From: Ruminiclostridium cellobioparum DSM 1351 = ATCC 15832
GTDB taxonomy: Bacteria > Bacillota > Clostridia > Acetivibrionales > DSM-1351
Assembly: GCF_000621505.1 (NCBI RefSeq)
Contig: NZ_KK211290.1
Coordinates: 215,269-279,268 of the forward strand
DNA length: 64,000 bases
Direction: 5' to 3'
Numbering within the stretch: the stretch's first letter is position 1; every line of letters begins with the position of its first letter. Shown here one piece after another: positions 45,471 through 54,580 of the stretch. Under the pieces are notes generated by a model. That model searched no databases and had not been told where the DNA came from. It saw only the letters and a program-made list of their open reading frames with translations. Both the position numbers and the translations under genes were made by a program.

Positions 45471-46628
45471 TTATTCCGCTGCCCTTTTGTTTTTGAATAC
45501 TGCCAGCAATACAACAACCAACACCAGCGAAAGTGCCGGTACTGCTGTGATATACCTGGCCCCCCAGTTATCAACCACCATGCCCGAAATCCATCCTGCA
45601 AGCACAGCCCCCATAGATCCGAAAGCCATTGCCAGGGCCAGGGCACTGCTGCTTTTTTCCCCTGTTATCCGTGTCATCCAGGTCACCAGCAGCGGGTAAA
45701 AAGGTGCACATGCAAAACCTGATATTCCGATCCAGACTATTGAAGCTGTCTGACCCGAGAAAATAACGCAGGTCAAAGCTACTACAGCCAGAATCCCATG
45801 CGTTATAAGGATCCGGGACATATTATAGCTTTTCAGCAGCCTTACTGAAAGAGATCTTCCCGCAAACATCGAAACCCAGATAAGGATACTCGCCAATATA
45901 CCTGAAACCCTCCCATAACCCTGGTTTTCAAAAAATACCGGTGCAAAGCCCCAAATACCTATCTCTGCTCCCACATACAAAAACAGTGCCGACGGTGCAA
46001 TCAAATATGACGGTGTTTTCAGGGCTTTAACATATATTGAAAAAGTATTCTTAAAAGATAGCTGATTACCGGTCTTCTCGTCCCTGTAGCCCGAAGTTAT
46101 CAATGCTACCATCAGGCACAAACCTCCCACCAGGTAATATGCATATCTCCACTTATTGAACAGGAGCATAAAAATCAGCAGCAGCATAGGGGTCAATACA
46201 GCTCCCACGGTAAAAAACATGTTTATGAATGCATTATTTTTTTCAGCGTTTTGTTTGTCATAACCTGTAGCCAGAGATATGAGCGCGTTTTGGGTGATAC
46301 TTCCAAAACCTCCGATCAGCAGGACTCCAAGGACAGTCATCCAGTATTGTGATGCTGCTCCGAACAAAAATGATGCAAAAGCCAGTATTCCAAAGGACAG
46401 GCTCAAAATTCTAAGCTTTCCGAATTTGTCCAGCAAAATTCCGCCCAGGAGTACGGCTATTGTAAAGCCGAAATACTGGATACTTACCAGACTCCCCTGC
46501 TGTACCGGGGTCAGACCGATTTCCTCCTTCAATCTTGGAAGGGCAAGTCCTGTGGAGGACAATATCATTGCCATTAAAATCATTTGATTGCACAGCAGTA
46601 CCATACCTGCTTTTTTCTTCTGCTTCAT
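45471..46628 (-). CDS. MFS transporter
   Basis: 385 residues, twelve predicted helices. The motif A loop GGILLDKFGKLRIL follows TM2 and GAVLAGWISGMVVDNWGARY lies near the end. Substrate unknown. It starts 30 bp after the stop of a second, only distantly similar MFS gene, so the two are cotranscribed. Confidence 0.88.
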   Translation of the reverse strand: MKQKKKAGMVLLCNQMILMAMILSSTGLALPRLKEEIGLTPVQQGSLVSIQYFGFTIAVLLGGILLDKFGKLRILSLSFGILAFASFLFGAASQYWMTVLGVLLIGGFGSITQNALISLATGYDKQNAEKNNAFINMFFTVGAVLTPMLLLIFMLLFNKWRYAYYLVGGLCLMVALITSGYRDEKTGNQLSFKNTFSIYVKALKTPSYLIAPSALFLYVGAEIGIWGFAPVFFENQGYGRVSGILASILIWVSMFAGRSLSVRLLKSYNMSRILITHGILAVVALTCVIFSGQTASIVWIGISGFACAPFYPLLVTWMTRITGEKSSSALALAMAFGSMGAVLAGWISGMVVDNWGARYITAVPALSLVLVVVLLAVFKNKRAAE

Positions 46629-46658
46629 AAATATCCCCTTATATGCTGCGAATGTATA

Positions 46659-47846
46659 TTATTTGAGGTTCAGTCCGGTGCCGGCTTTCTTTCCGGAATT
46701 GACTCCCTCCTGCTTATATTGCATTGCCACAAAAATTCCTGCCAGAGCCACTGCACCTATGGTAATGAATCCCCACTTTATACCGATCCCATCCGTCAGT
46801 GCTCCGACCACGGTCGGCCCCATGAACATGCCCAGACCGTATATTGCCTGAAAAACACCCATGGCAGTTGCCCGTTTGTCACCGGGTACATTCTGTATGC
46901 TGAGTCCCATAAGCAGCGGGAAAACCGTTCCCGTTCCAAAGCCTCCTAAAAGCTGTGAAACAGAGAGCATGGCCAGATTATGCGAAAAAGGTATTATGCA
47001 GCAGGAAGCCGCTGAAATTATAAGACCATAGATTATTGTCCTGCGTTCCCCAAGCTTCCGGGCAAAGAAGGAACCGCTGAGCGCAGAACCTATTACCCCC
47101 GGAACTGCCGACAGGGCTGTAAGCATGGCAATCTGAAATTCCGAAGCCCCCAGATTTTTTGCCACAACCGGGGTAAAACCGTAAATTGTTGCAAAGGATA
47201 CAAACTGGCAGATTACACCGATTGCCGCAACCGTTTGGAAATTGCCCTCCCGGACTACCATGAGCAGTTCTTTGACCTGGGCCGGTTTCCTTTCCAGCTT
47301 CTTTTCCGAAATGCCAAAGCTCAGGAGAAGACCTATGGCAGCGATTATCAGGGATACAAAAAATGTAGCCCTGACGCCGAAACCGTCTACGATGAACCCC
47401 CCTGAAACAAGCCCCAGCAATATCCCTCCGTTGCAGAAGGCATTTAATACCCCCACTGCTTTGGTTGCTTCGCTTTCATCAAAATAGCTGGAGTAAAGTA
47501 CTGTAAATATGACCCAGAACGCAGAAGCAACTCCTGAAAAACTTCTGAAAACCAGAATAAGCATGGGCTGATCATATAAATACAAGCCTGCCGAAGATAT
47601 TACAAGTGATAAAAGTCCAAGGCTTATAAATATTTTTCTTTTCCCCAGCCTGTCGGAAATAATGCCGATTGGCACTCTGAACACCAGCTGACCCACTCCA
47701 TAGCAGCCTAATATTAGTCCCACCATCAGGTATGACGCCCCCAGTGATTTTATATAAGTCGGCAGTACCGGTGAATATATGTACGTAGAAAACCAAAAAA
47801 GTGCAGTAACAGTATATAACAAGTGTATTTTTACATTTTTGACCAT
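46659..47846 (-). CDS. MFS transporter
   Basis: 395 residues, twelve helices. Motif A RVPIGIISDRLGKRKIFISL and a C-half GVFQAIYGLGMFMGPTVVGA are seen, as in drug or sugar efflux MFS proteins. First of the two tandem MFS genes. The diguanylate cyclase gene ends 93 bp upstream. Confidence 0.88.
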   Translation of the reverse strand: MVKNVKIHLLYTVTALFWFSTYIYSPVLPTYIKSLGASYLMVGLILGCYGVGQLVFRVPIGIISDRLGKRKIFISLGLLSLVISSAGLYLYDQPMLILVFRSFSGVASAFWVIFTVLYSSYFDESEATKAVGVLNAFCNGGILLGLVSGGFIVDGFGVRATFFVSLIIAAIGLLLSFGISEKKLERKPAQVKELLMVVREGNFQTVAAIGVICQFVSFATIYGFTPVVAKNLGASEFQIAMLTALSAVPGVIGSALSGSFFARKLGERRTIIYGLIISAASCCIIPFSHNLAMLSVSQLLGGFGTGTVFPLLMGLSIQNVPGDKRATAMGVFQAIYGLGMFMGPTVVGALTDGIGIKWGFITIGAVALAGIFVAMQYKQEGVNSGKKAGTGLNLK

Positions 47847-47939
47847 AGATTTATCTCATTCCCATATGCTGTAAATTTAAACGTGCAATAGAAGCAACAG
47901 TATAAATGATAACACAAATAATTAAATAACAAAACAAAA

Positions 47940-48839
47940 TCACCATTCCACCCTGTTCCTTCCATTTCGTTTGGCCAAAAGGAGATTTTTGTCGGCTTCC
48001 TCAATGACGTCCTCATAATTATTGTCCTTGGTATATATTCTGCAACTCACTCCAAAGCTTGCAGTTACCTTTATTTCATGATCCCCGCTCACAATTGTCC
48101 TGCTTTCGATTGCCTTTCTCATGCTCTCGGCAATTTCAACCGTCATTCGCAAAGGCGCTCCGGGAAGGCACACCAAAAACTCCTCTCCGCCGTAGCGGGC
48201 CAGCCAGTCGGTATCTCTTCGGATGCAGGACTGGATAATTCCGGTCAGAGTCTTCAGTACCGTATCCCCTACCAGATGTCCATAGGTATCATTGACTCTT
48301 TTATAATGATCAATATCAATCATTATAACCGACAGCAGTTTTTTGTTGATTATCGATGACATCAGCTCTATGGGAAGTTTCTCGTTGATATACCTTCTGT
48401 TGTATATCCCCGTCAGTGCGTCTCTTACAGCCAGATTGTTGATATTGTCTATCATTATGAGCAGCTCTGTTATGTCACCGCTCAATTTGTTTTCAAAAAT
48501 CAAACTGTCGGTAGCATCTTTCAGGAGTTCAACCACCACCCGTCCTTCCTTCAATTCCACCGGTACAGCGGTTGTCATAACAATTTTGTCCGGGTTATAT
48601 TCTATTTTTACAAAAGATTTATTTTCTATATAGGCGCGCATGGAAATACAATTTTTACACACGGTTGTGTTTCCCCAAAAGGTGTAGCATTTTATTTCTT
48701 CAGCTTCGGTATCTATCTCATTCTTTTCATTTACATTTATCACCTTTGAATTTACAGGGTCCACAAACCTTATATGCTCGTACATATTGCGTATAATATC
48801 CAAACAGCCCAATAACTGCTCAAAATCTTTTTCCTTCAC
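47940..48839 (-). CDS. Diguanylate cyclase (GGDEF domain) with cysteine-containing sensor
   Basis: 299 residues from a GTG at 48839 with GGAGG 7 nt upstream. A PAS-like N-terminal part holds CYTFWGNTTVCKNCISMRAY, a pattern seen in haem- or metal-binding PAS domains. The GGDEF domain starts at DALTGIYNRRYINEKL; the active site is RYGGEEFLVCLPG and the ADKNLLLAKRNGRNRV end is intact. The RxxD product-inhibition site reads SCIRRDTDW. It makes cyclic di-GMP from GTP in the cytosol. Confidence 0.92.
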   Translation of the reverse strand: MKEKDFEQLLGCLDIIRNMYEHIRFVDPVNSKVINVNEKNEIDTEAEEIKCYTFWGNTTVCKNCISMRAYIENKSFVKIEYNPDKIVMTTAVPVELKEGRVVVELLKDATDSLIFENKLSGDITELLIMIDNINNLAVRDALTGIYNRRYINEKLPIELMSSIINKKLLSVIMIDIDHYKRVNDTYGHLVGDTVLKTLTGIIQSCIRRDTDWLARYGGEEFLVCLPGAPLRMTVEIAESMRKAIESRTIVSGDHEIKVTASFGVSCRIYTKDNNYEDVIEEADKNLLLAKRNGRNRVEW

Positions 48840-48980
48840 TTCGTCACCTCCCATCTTTTTTTATAGCAGCCGCTTTTTCGATACACATATTTTAACCATA
48901 TACTGCGACAATATTTGACCCGGCTTTTGTTTTTGAAAAAATTAATAAGCTTTTTAGACTTGAAAGCAGTGCTCCCGGCC

Positions 48981-49189
48981 GGTATTAATCAATGGATTGC
49001 CCCCGAAGAACTTGCCTGAAATAGTATGGCTTACTCAAAGCACCTCTCAGCCGTCGCAGCAACTCGACCATCCGGGTCTCGAGTGCTGCTCAAATTGACG
49101 TCCTGTCAATTTCCCGGCATGATGTGCTTTGAGTAAGCCCACAAATTTCAAGCAAGCTCTTCTGATCAGGCAATCCATTGATTAATACC
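48981..49189. repeat. Palindromic element B, a large three-stem cruciform
   Basis: Outer arms of 21 bp at 48981-49001 and 49169-49189 are exact inverted copies. Inner arms 49005-49022/49145-49162 (two differences) and GGCTTACTCAAAGCAC at 49028-49043/49124-49139 (exact) continue the stem. The apex holds two hairpins (49056-49089; AAATTGAC/GTCAATTT at 49092-49112). Weaker symmetry extends to about 48930-49245. Confidence 0.8.
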
Positions 49190-49401
49190 AGCCTCGCGCA
49201 CTGCTTAAAAAGTGTAATGCTGTTATTAACATTTTTTCAAAAAATTTTCAGCTTACAGTCCACAGCATGAAATGATTAATATTGGACAAAAAATGAAATG
49301 CCATATAAAAATAACTGGGATATATTATTAATTAGTGAATAAGGTAAAATTAGCAGTATTCGCCTCTCAGCGGATACTGGAGCAAAAAAATTTTTATAAT
49401 A

Positions 49402-49629
49402 TTTATGGCTGCTATGCGGCTCATGGAGGTTAGCTTGAAAGACTTCACTTACGTTCGTCTTCCAAACCAACCTGTGAATTTATGGCCGTGCGAAATATTC
49501 AAAGTATTTACCAATACTTTGAAAGCGCACATGGCCAATTAACCTCCTTTATTCACCTTATAGCGGATGAGGGAGAGAACAAATTTCATTATTATTTTGT
49601 GGCCGCTATTGCGGCTCATGGAGGTTAAT
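49402..49629 (+). repeat. Duplicated GH3 leader flanking a structured insert with a 35-codon ORF
   Basis: GCGGCTCATGGAGGTTA occurs at 49416-49432 and 49611-49627, 195 bp apart; about 32 bp around it are alike. The first copy is followed by a TTG-started ORF (49435-49542; ends TLKAHMAN) with GGAGG 5 nt before. Hairpins CAAAGTAT/ATACTTTG and GGAGGTTA/TTAACCTCC fill the insert. Confidence 0.6.
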
Positions 49630-51780
49630 ATGACTCACGAAAAACCGGCTTACATGAATGAAAGTTTAAGTTTTGAGGAACGTGTCAAGGATCTGGTATC
49701 CAGAATGACTCTTGAGGAAAAAACATCTCAGATGCTCTACAATTCCCCGGCAATACCCCGTTTGGGAATACCTTCCTACAACTGGTGGAACGAGGCGCTG
49801 CATGGCGTTGCCAGGGCCGGAACAGCAACTGTTTTTCCGCAGGCCATCGGTATGGCTGCAACTTTTGATGAGGATTTAATCTTTGAGATAGCAGATGTTA
49901 TTTCCACCGAGGGAAGAGCAAAGTACCACGAATTCCAAAGAAGAGACGACCATGACATTTACAAGGGTCTTACCTTCTGGTCACCAAATATCAATATCTT
50001 CAGAGATCCCCGCTGGGGCCGCGGCCATGAGACCTATGGCGAAGACCCGTATCTCACCGCCCTGCTTGGCATCAAGTTTGTTGAAGGCCTCCAGGGAAAC
50101 GACAGCAAATACCTGAAAACTGCGGCCTGCGCCAAGCACTTTGCCGTACACAGCGGCCCCGAGGGAGAGCGCCACAGCTTCAACGCGGTAGCCTCCAAAA
50201 AAGACATGTATGAAACCTATCTGCCTGCCTTCAAAAAACTGGTGCAGGATGCAAAGGTTGAAGCTGTAATGGGTGCCTATAACAGAACCAACGGTGAGCC
50301 CTGCTGCGGAAGCAAAACCCTGCTCCAGGACATTCTCAGGGACGACTGGGGCTTCCAGGGACATGTAACCTCAGACTGTTGGGCAATCAAGGACTTCCAT
50401 GAACATCACATGGTTACAAAAACAGCTCCCGAATCAGTTGCACTGGCTGTCAACAACGGCTGTGACACCAACTGCGGTAATATGTATCTGAACCTGATGA
50501 TTGCATACCAGGAGGGCCTCATTACCGAAGAGAAGATAAACGAATCGGTTACCCGCCTGATGATGACCCGTATGAAGCTGGGTATGTTCGACAGGGATGA
50601 AAAGGTTCCTTTTGCAGATACCCCTTATGATGTGGTTGACTGTAAAGAACACAGGGCTCTTGCACTTAAAGCCTCAAGAGAATCTCTGGTGCTTCTGAAA
50701 AATGACGGTTTGCTTCCTCTTAAAAAGGACGGCTTGAAGTCCATTGCCGTCATCGGTCCCAATGCCGACAGCAGGGATGCCCTCATGGGCAACTATTTTG
50801 GAACTCCGTCACAGTATATTACAGTACTGGACGGCATCCGCGAAATACTGCCCGACACTGTCAGAATTAACTATTCCCAGGGCTGTCACCTGTACAAGGA
50901 TAAAGTTGAAGGCCTGGCCATGCCAAACGACAGAATCGCCGAAGCCGTGGCTGCAGCCGGGAAATCAGATGTTGTCGTACTCTGTCTCGGACTTGACGCC
51001 ACCATCGAAGGTGAAGAAGGTGATGCAGGAAACGAATATGGGGCAGGCGACAAATTCGACCTGAACCTTCCCGGGCTGCAGCAGCAGCTTCTGGAGGCCG
51101 TAACGGCTGCCGGCAAACCGGTCATCCTTGTGCTGCTGGCAGGAAGTGCCCTGTCTGTCACCTGGGCTGACAAAAATGTGCCGGCCATCGTTCAGGCATG
51201 GTATCCAGGTGCTCAAGGGGGAAGGGCTATTGCCGGAATGCTTTTCGGAGAATTCAGTCCCTGCGGCAAGCTGCCTGTGACCTTCTACAGGACAACCGAG
51301 GAACTTCCTGATTTCCATGACTACTCCATGAAAAACAGGACTTATAAGTATATGGAAAATGAAGCACTTTACCCATTCGGCTATGGTCTTGGATATACCA
51401 GATTTGAGTTCAGTGACTTAACCCTGTCCTCGGATAAAATCAAACCGGGAGACAGTATTACCTGTACAGCTAAAATAAAAAATGCAGGAAGTATGGAAGC
51501 CAGTGAAGTTGTACAACTTTATCTGAAGGATGTTGAAACCAGTGTCACTGCTCCCAGATGGCAGCTCAGAGGAGTCCGGAAAGTAAGTCTCAAGCCCGGA
51601 GAACAAAAAGAAGTAAGTCTGGCTTTGACAGCGGAGGATATGCTGCTTGTGACCGATGAAGGCGATTCCGTTCTGGAGCCCGGAATCTTCGAGGTCTATG
51701 TCGGCGGAAGCCAGCCGGATGCCAGAAGCGTCAGCCTGACAGGCTGCAAGGTGCTGAGAGGCTGCTTCGAATTGGCATAA
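49630..51780 (+). CDS. Glycoside hydrolase family 3 (beta-glucosidase/beta-xylosidase-like)
   Basis: 716 residues from the ATG at 49630 with GGAGG 5 nt upstream. Domain order is GH3 N-terminal barrel, C-terminal alpha/beta sandwich and fibronectin III-like domain (ASEVVQLYLKDVETSVTAPR, the last about 120 residues). The nucleophile Asp lies in FQGHVTSDCWAIKDF; substrate-site KHFAVHSGPEGERH and NPGYTRFEF-like YGLGYTRFEFS are present. SYNWWNEALHGVARAG is typical of the xylosidase/arabinofuranosidase subgroup. No signal peptide, so it acts on imported disaccharides. The AraC regulator gene follows 344 bp downstream. Confidence 0.94.
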   Translation: MTHEKPAYMNESLSFEERVKDLVSRMTLEEKTSQMLYNSPAIPRLGIPSYNWWNEALHGVARAGTATVFPQAIGMAATFDEDLIFEIADVISTEGRAKYHEFQRRDDHDIYKGLTFWSPNINIFRDPRWGRGHETYGEDPYLTALLGIKFVEGLQGNDSKYLKTAACAKHFAVHSGPEGERHSFNAVASKKDMYETYLPAFKKLVQDAKVEAVMGAYNRTNGEPCCGSKTLLQDILRDDWGFQGHVTSDCWAIKDFHEHHMVTKTAPESVALAVNNGCDTNCGNMYLNLMIAYQEGLITEEKINESVTRLMMTRMKLGMFDRDEKVPFADTPYDVVDCKEHRALALKASRESLVLLKNDGLLPLKKDGLKSIAVIGPNADSRDALMGNYFGTPSQYITVLDGIREILPDTVRINYSQGCHLYKDKVEGLAMPNDRIAEAVAAAGKSDVVVLCLGLDATIEGEEGDAGNEYGAGDKFDLNLPGLQQQLLEAVTAAGKPVILVLLAGSALSVTWADKNVPAIVQAWYPGAQGGRAIAGMLFGEFSPCGKLPVTFYRTTEELPDFHDYSMKNRTYKYMENEALYPFGYGLGYTRFEFSDLTLSSDKIKPGDSITCTAKIKNAGSMEASEVVQLYLKDVETSVTAPRWQLRGVRKVSLKPGEQKEVSLALTAEDMLLVTDEGDSVLEPGIFEVYVGGSQPDARSVSLTGCKVLRGCFELA

Positions 51781-51881
51781 AGCCAGAAACAAAAGTGGCA
51801 AAAACATAAGTTGACTCGTGTGCTAATTAAAGTTTTGTTTTGCTTTACAGATAGATTTAATTAGAATCAACTGGTACGCGA

Positions 51882-52015
51882 GTACAACTTCATGAAATAA
51901 GATGCACAGTTAAAAACAATTGCGGTAAATTGTCGACGACGGTAAAACCGCTTTAAATGAGACGATACAATTTTCGTAATTTTTTGGGGGCATCCTTATT
52001 TCATGAAGTTAGTAC
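51882..52015. repeat. Palindromic element E (MITE-like)
   Basis: The ends pair over 24 of 26 bp around the shared AACTTCATGAAATAAG core (left 51882-51905, right 51990-52015). Inner GCGGT/ACCGC and ATTGT/ACAAT pairs are present. It lies between GH3 and the AraC gene; a separate CTAATTAAA/TTTAATTAG hairpin at about 51819-51863 may terminate GH3. Confidence 0.65.
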
Positions 52016-52124
52016 GTAAGTTAACTTCCCATACAATATCATGCCGGAAAATGATATACTTGATATGACTGCTTGTCTTATTCAAAACAAATAATATAGA
52101 TACACTGTATGGAGCTGCAAATTT

Positions 52125-52979
52125 ATGTTCGTTGAAGGTCTGCACGAAAAGAATATATTTTCAGTAGAATTTCCCTTCAGGTTGGAGGACAACACTCAAG
52201 TGGATTTTACTTACCCTGTTCACTGGCATCCCGCTGTTGAACTGCTTTATGTTGAAAAAAACACATTTAACATTACTGTCAACAACAGCGAAATCGCACT
52301 TGATGAGGGAGATATTCTGTTCATTGCAAATGGTGATACTCACGGATTTTCAAATAAGAACAACCATGGCAGGAGGTTTTTCATCCAATTTGAGACATCA
52401 GCCTTCAATGCTCTGGGAAGCAATACCGTTATCAAGCCCCTTATATCCAATACCATCAGAATATCCAGGCAGGAGCTGCCGTTTTATAATGATCTGAAAG
52501 TCCATATATTAAGTATAATTGACAGTTACAATAAAAAGGCCTTTGGTTATCAGCTTTTTTTAAGTGCCAGACTTTATGACATTTTGGCCATTATTTCAAA
52601 TTATGTCATGGATAGGGTAAAACCCCAAAACAGGACCGATACAGTGAAGAAAATTCAGGGGCTGGACAAGCTGTCCGAAGCCTTTAAGTTTATCGAGACA
52701 AACTACATGAATGACATTTCACTGGCAGATGTGGCCAGGGCAGCGGGCTTCAGTGAATTTTACTTTTCAAGGATTTTCAAGGACATTACAGAAAAAAATT
52801 TCAGCCGTTACTTGAATGAATACAGGATCAAGCAGGCTGAACATTATTTGATAAATTCAGGCATGTCGGTAGCTGATATCGCCTATACCGTCGGTTTTAA
52901 CAGTATAGTGACCTTTAACAGGTCCTTTAAAACCGTAAAAGGCTGCTCCCCTTCCATCTATAAGAAAATAGGTATTTAA
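52125..52979 (+). CDS. AraC-family regulator with cupin sensor
   Basis: 284 residues. Residues 1-150 are an AraC-type cupin (TYPVHWHPAVELLYVEKNTF, LDEGDILFIANGDTHGFSN). The C-terminal 100 form two HTH motifs (SLADVARAAGFSEFYFSRIF; SVADIAYTVGFNSIVTFNRS) ending FKTVKGCSPSIYKK. Likely activates sugar genes, possibly the GH3 gene upstream, in response to a bound sugar. GGAG 10 nt before ATG. Confidence 0.92.
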   Translation: MFVEGLHEKNIFSVEFPFRLEDNTQVDFTYPVHWHPAVELLYVEKNTFNITVNNSEIALDEGDILFIANGDTHGFSNKNNHGRRFFIQFETSAFNALGSNTVIKPLISNTIRISRQELPFYNDLKVHILSIIDSYNKKAFGYQLFLSARLYDILAIISNYVMDRVKPQNRTDTVKKIQGLDKLSEAFKFIETNYMNDISLADVARAAGFSEFYFSRIFKDITEKNFSRYLNEYRIKQAEHYLINSGMSVADIAYTVGFNSIVTFNRSFKTVKGCSPSIYKKIGI

Positions 52980-53040
52980 TTATAAATGTAAATATCAAAT
53001 TCAATTTCGCAAATTCCCGGTCATATCCGTACCACGACCG

Positions 53041-53208
53041 TTACCGCTCAAAAAACATGAATGCAATTGGAATTAACGTACCTAAGACCGATATCAGTAT
53101 AACTCCAACGCTTCCAAGTCTTTTATGGTCATCCCTCCATAGACTTACACCATAGGTAAGGCTGTAGTACCCTGCCATAAGCATGAAAATAGAAAGTATA
53201 TAAATCAA
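53041..53208 (-). CDS. Small two-helix membrane protein of the ger cluster (CLC_0170-like)
   Basis: About 55 residues from a TTG at 53208 (GGAG 8 nt upstream; a GTG at 53217 is an alternative). Two hydrophobic helices, IYILSIFMLMAGYYSLTYGV and GVILISVLGTLIPIAFMFF, flank a charged turn SLWRDDHKRLGS. It lies 79 bp after gerC on the same strand. Small proteins of this kind occur beside ger operons in Clostridia; the resemblance to CLC_0170 is from memory and tentative. Confidence 0.65.
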   Translation of the reverse strand: MIYILSIFMLMAGYYSLTYGVSLWRDDHKRLGSVGVILISVLGTLIPIAFMFFER

Positions 53209-53287
53209 ATCAATCACTCCGTCTTCCGTAATATAAATCTTTTGCAGACAGCCGCCAGCTGTATCACCTTTATCTTTGCAAATTCTG

Positions 53288-54580
53288 CTACTTGTCGGTC
53301 ACCCTGGAGGATTTCCACATAAGCCCGGTCCTCCGGATATTTACGTTGGCTTTGACATTGACTCCGGCTTCCTGAAAATGTGAGTTCCAGTTAAATTTTT
53401 CCCACTCCCCGATATTGGAGAAATAGCCTGCGAATTGTTGTCCGAAGCCGAAAATATCGGATTTATACTCATCCCGGACCTTTCCGATTACCTGTGTTAC
53501 TCTTTCCCGGATATATTTTTCGGCGTCATCATTCAATTTTTCAATTTTGTTCCTGTCCTCATAATCTATTCTGCTCTGTATTGAGCCTATATCCGCCTCC
53601 AGTTCAAGACTCACACTGACAACAGGCCGTCCTTTTTTAAAATAGCCCTTTATGACAGGCTTCCTGCTGAGCCGGAAATCCATAGGAATAACATACTCCG
53701 GTAATTCCTCGTCCTGAATATCTATTATCCCTCTCTTGAATTTCCCGGTAATCATGAGAAAATATCTCGTCTCTTCGGAGTTCAGTGTTCCCACCATCTT
53801 ATCCCCTTTAAATACGGCAGTACCGGCGAATTCCCTTTTTGCAACACCGGATCTGGGAATTCTCCCTGGCTCATACCCATTGTCAAGGTTTAGAGGCGAT
53901 TCTGTTTTTTGCTGTCCTTCAGGCAGCTGCTTGAAATCGTTGATCCCGCTGTATGCGGTAAAGCCCTGCTCATAAGTGGACAGCAGTGCAGTATAAAAAT
54001 TATAGAAGGTGACCCTGGGAAAGAAACTTGTATTGTCTGCCTGAACAGACATCAGCTCCATTGCTTTGGACAAGCTTTCACCAATATTTGACGTATTGTC
54101 TCGAATATAATCCTGTGCGGTCCCTTTTACCACCGCTATATTAACCACTCTCCTCGCCTGTCTGAATCTTGCCAGCGGAGCCAGAAAAGGCTGTATTCCC
54201 TCCTTGACCAGGTCCTCGGACATTATTAAATTTTTCATGTGCATCAGGGATATTCTTCTCGATACAGCCATTCCGTACATATCAAGGGCTTCCAGAATGG
54301 ATGGGGCCTCGATGGTATGAATATTGGTTCCGGCAGCTTCATTGGAGCCTTCCATCCCTCCGCCTCCGGCCTTCTTATCCTGTCCTCCTCCGCTTCCTCC
54401 TCCCGAATTCTTGTACGTGGGATATTGAATGGTAACCCTTATTTTATTTGTTATTCCCTTATCAAGGCCAAGCACCAGTGCATAAACCTCGTCATCCACC
54501 TCAACGGCATCATAGCAGGCAGTGGTAACAGAGCCGATAAACAGACAGACTATTATTAATAAACTAATTCTTTTTACCAT
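53288..54580 (-). CDS. gerC: Spore germination lipoprotein, Ger(x)C family
   Basis: 430 residues from the ATG at 54580 (AGGGGTGAT 7 nt upstream). Signal peptide with lipobox TTAC, then EVDDEVYALVLGLDKG and the Ger(x)C pattern RRISLMHMKNLIMSEDLVKE. An unusual Gly-rich insert (SGGGSGGGQDKKAGGGG) lies near residue 65. C subunit of the germinant receptor on the spore inner membrane. It overlaps gerB by 17 bp. Confidence 0.93.
   Translation of the reverse strand: MVKRISLLIIVCLFIGSVTTACYDAVEVDDEVYALVLGLDKGITNKIRVTIQYPTYKNSGGGSGGGQDKKAGGGGMEGSNEAAGTNIHTIEAPSILEALDMYGMAVSRRISLMHMKNLIMSEDLVKEGIQPFLAPLARFRQARRVVNIAVVKGTAQDYIRDNTSNIGESLSKAMELMSVQADNTSFFPRVTFYNFYTALLSTYEQGFTAYSGINDFKQLPEGQQKTESPLNLDNGYEPGRIPRSGVAKREFAGTAVFKGDKMVGTLNSEETRYFLMITGKFKRGIIDIQDEELPEYVIPMDFRLSRKPVIKGYFKKGRPVVSVSLELEADIGSIQSRIDYEDRNKIEKLNDDAEKYIRERVTQVIGKVRDEYKSDIFGFGQQFAGYFSNIGEWEKFNWNSHFQEAGVNVKANVNIRRTGLMWKSSRVTDK

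Noticed and set aside
49567..49629. Longer GH3 start at 49567
   Set aside because: The extra 21 residues have no family similarity and would place the strong GGAGG site inside the gene.
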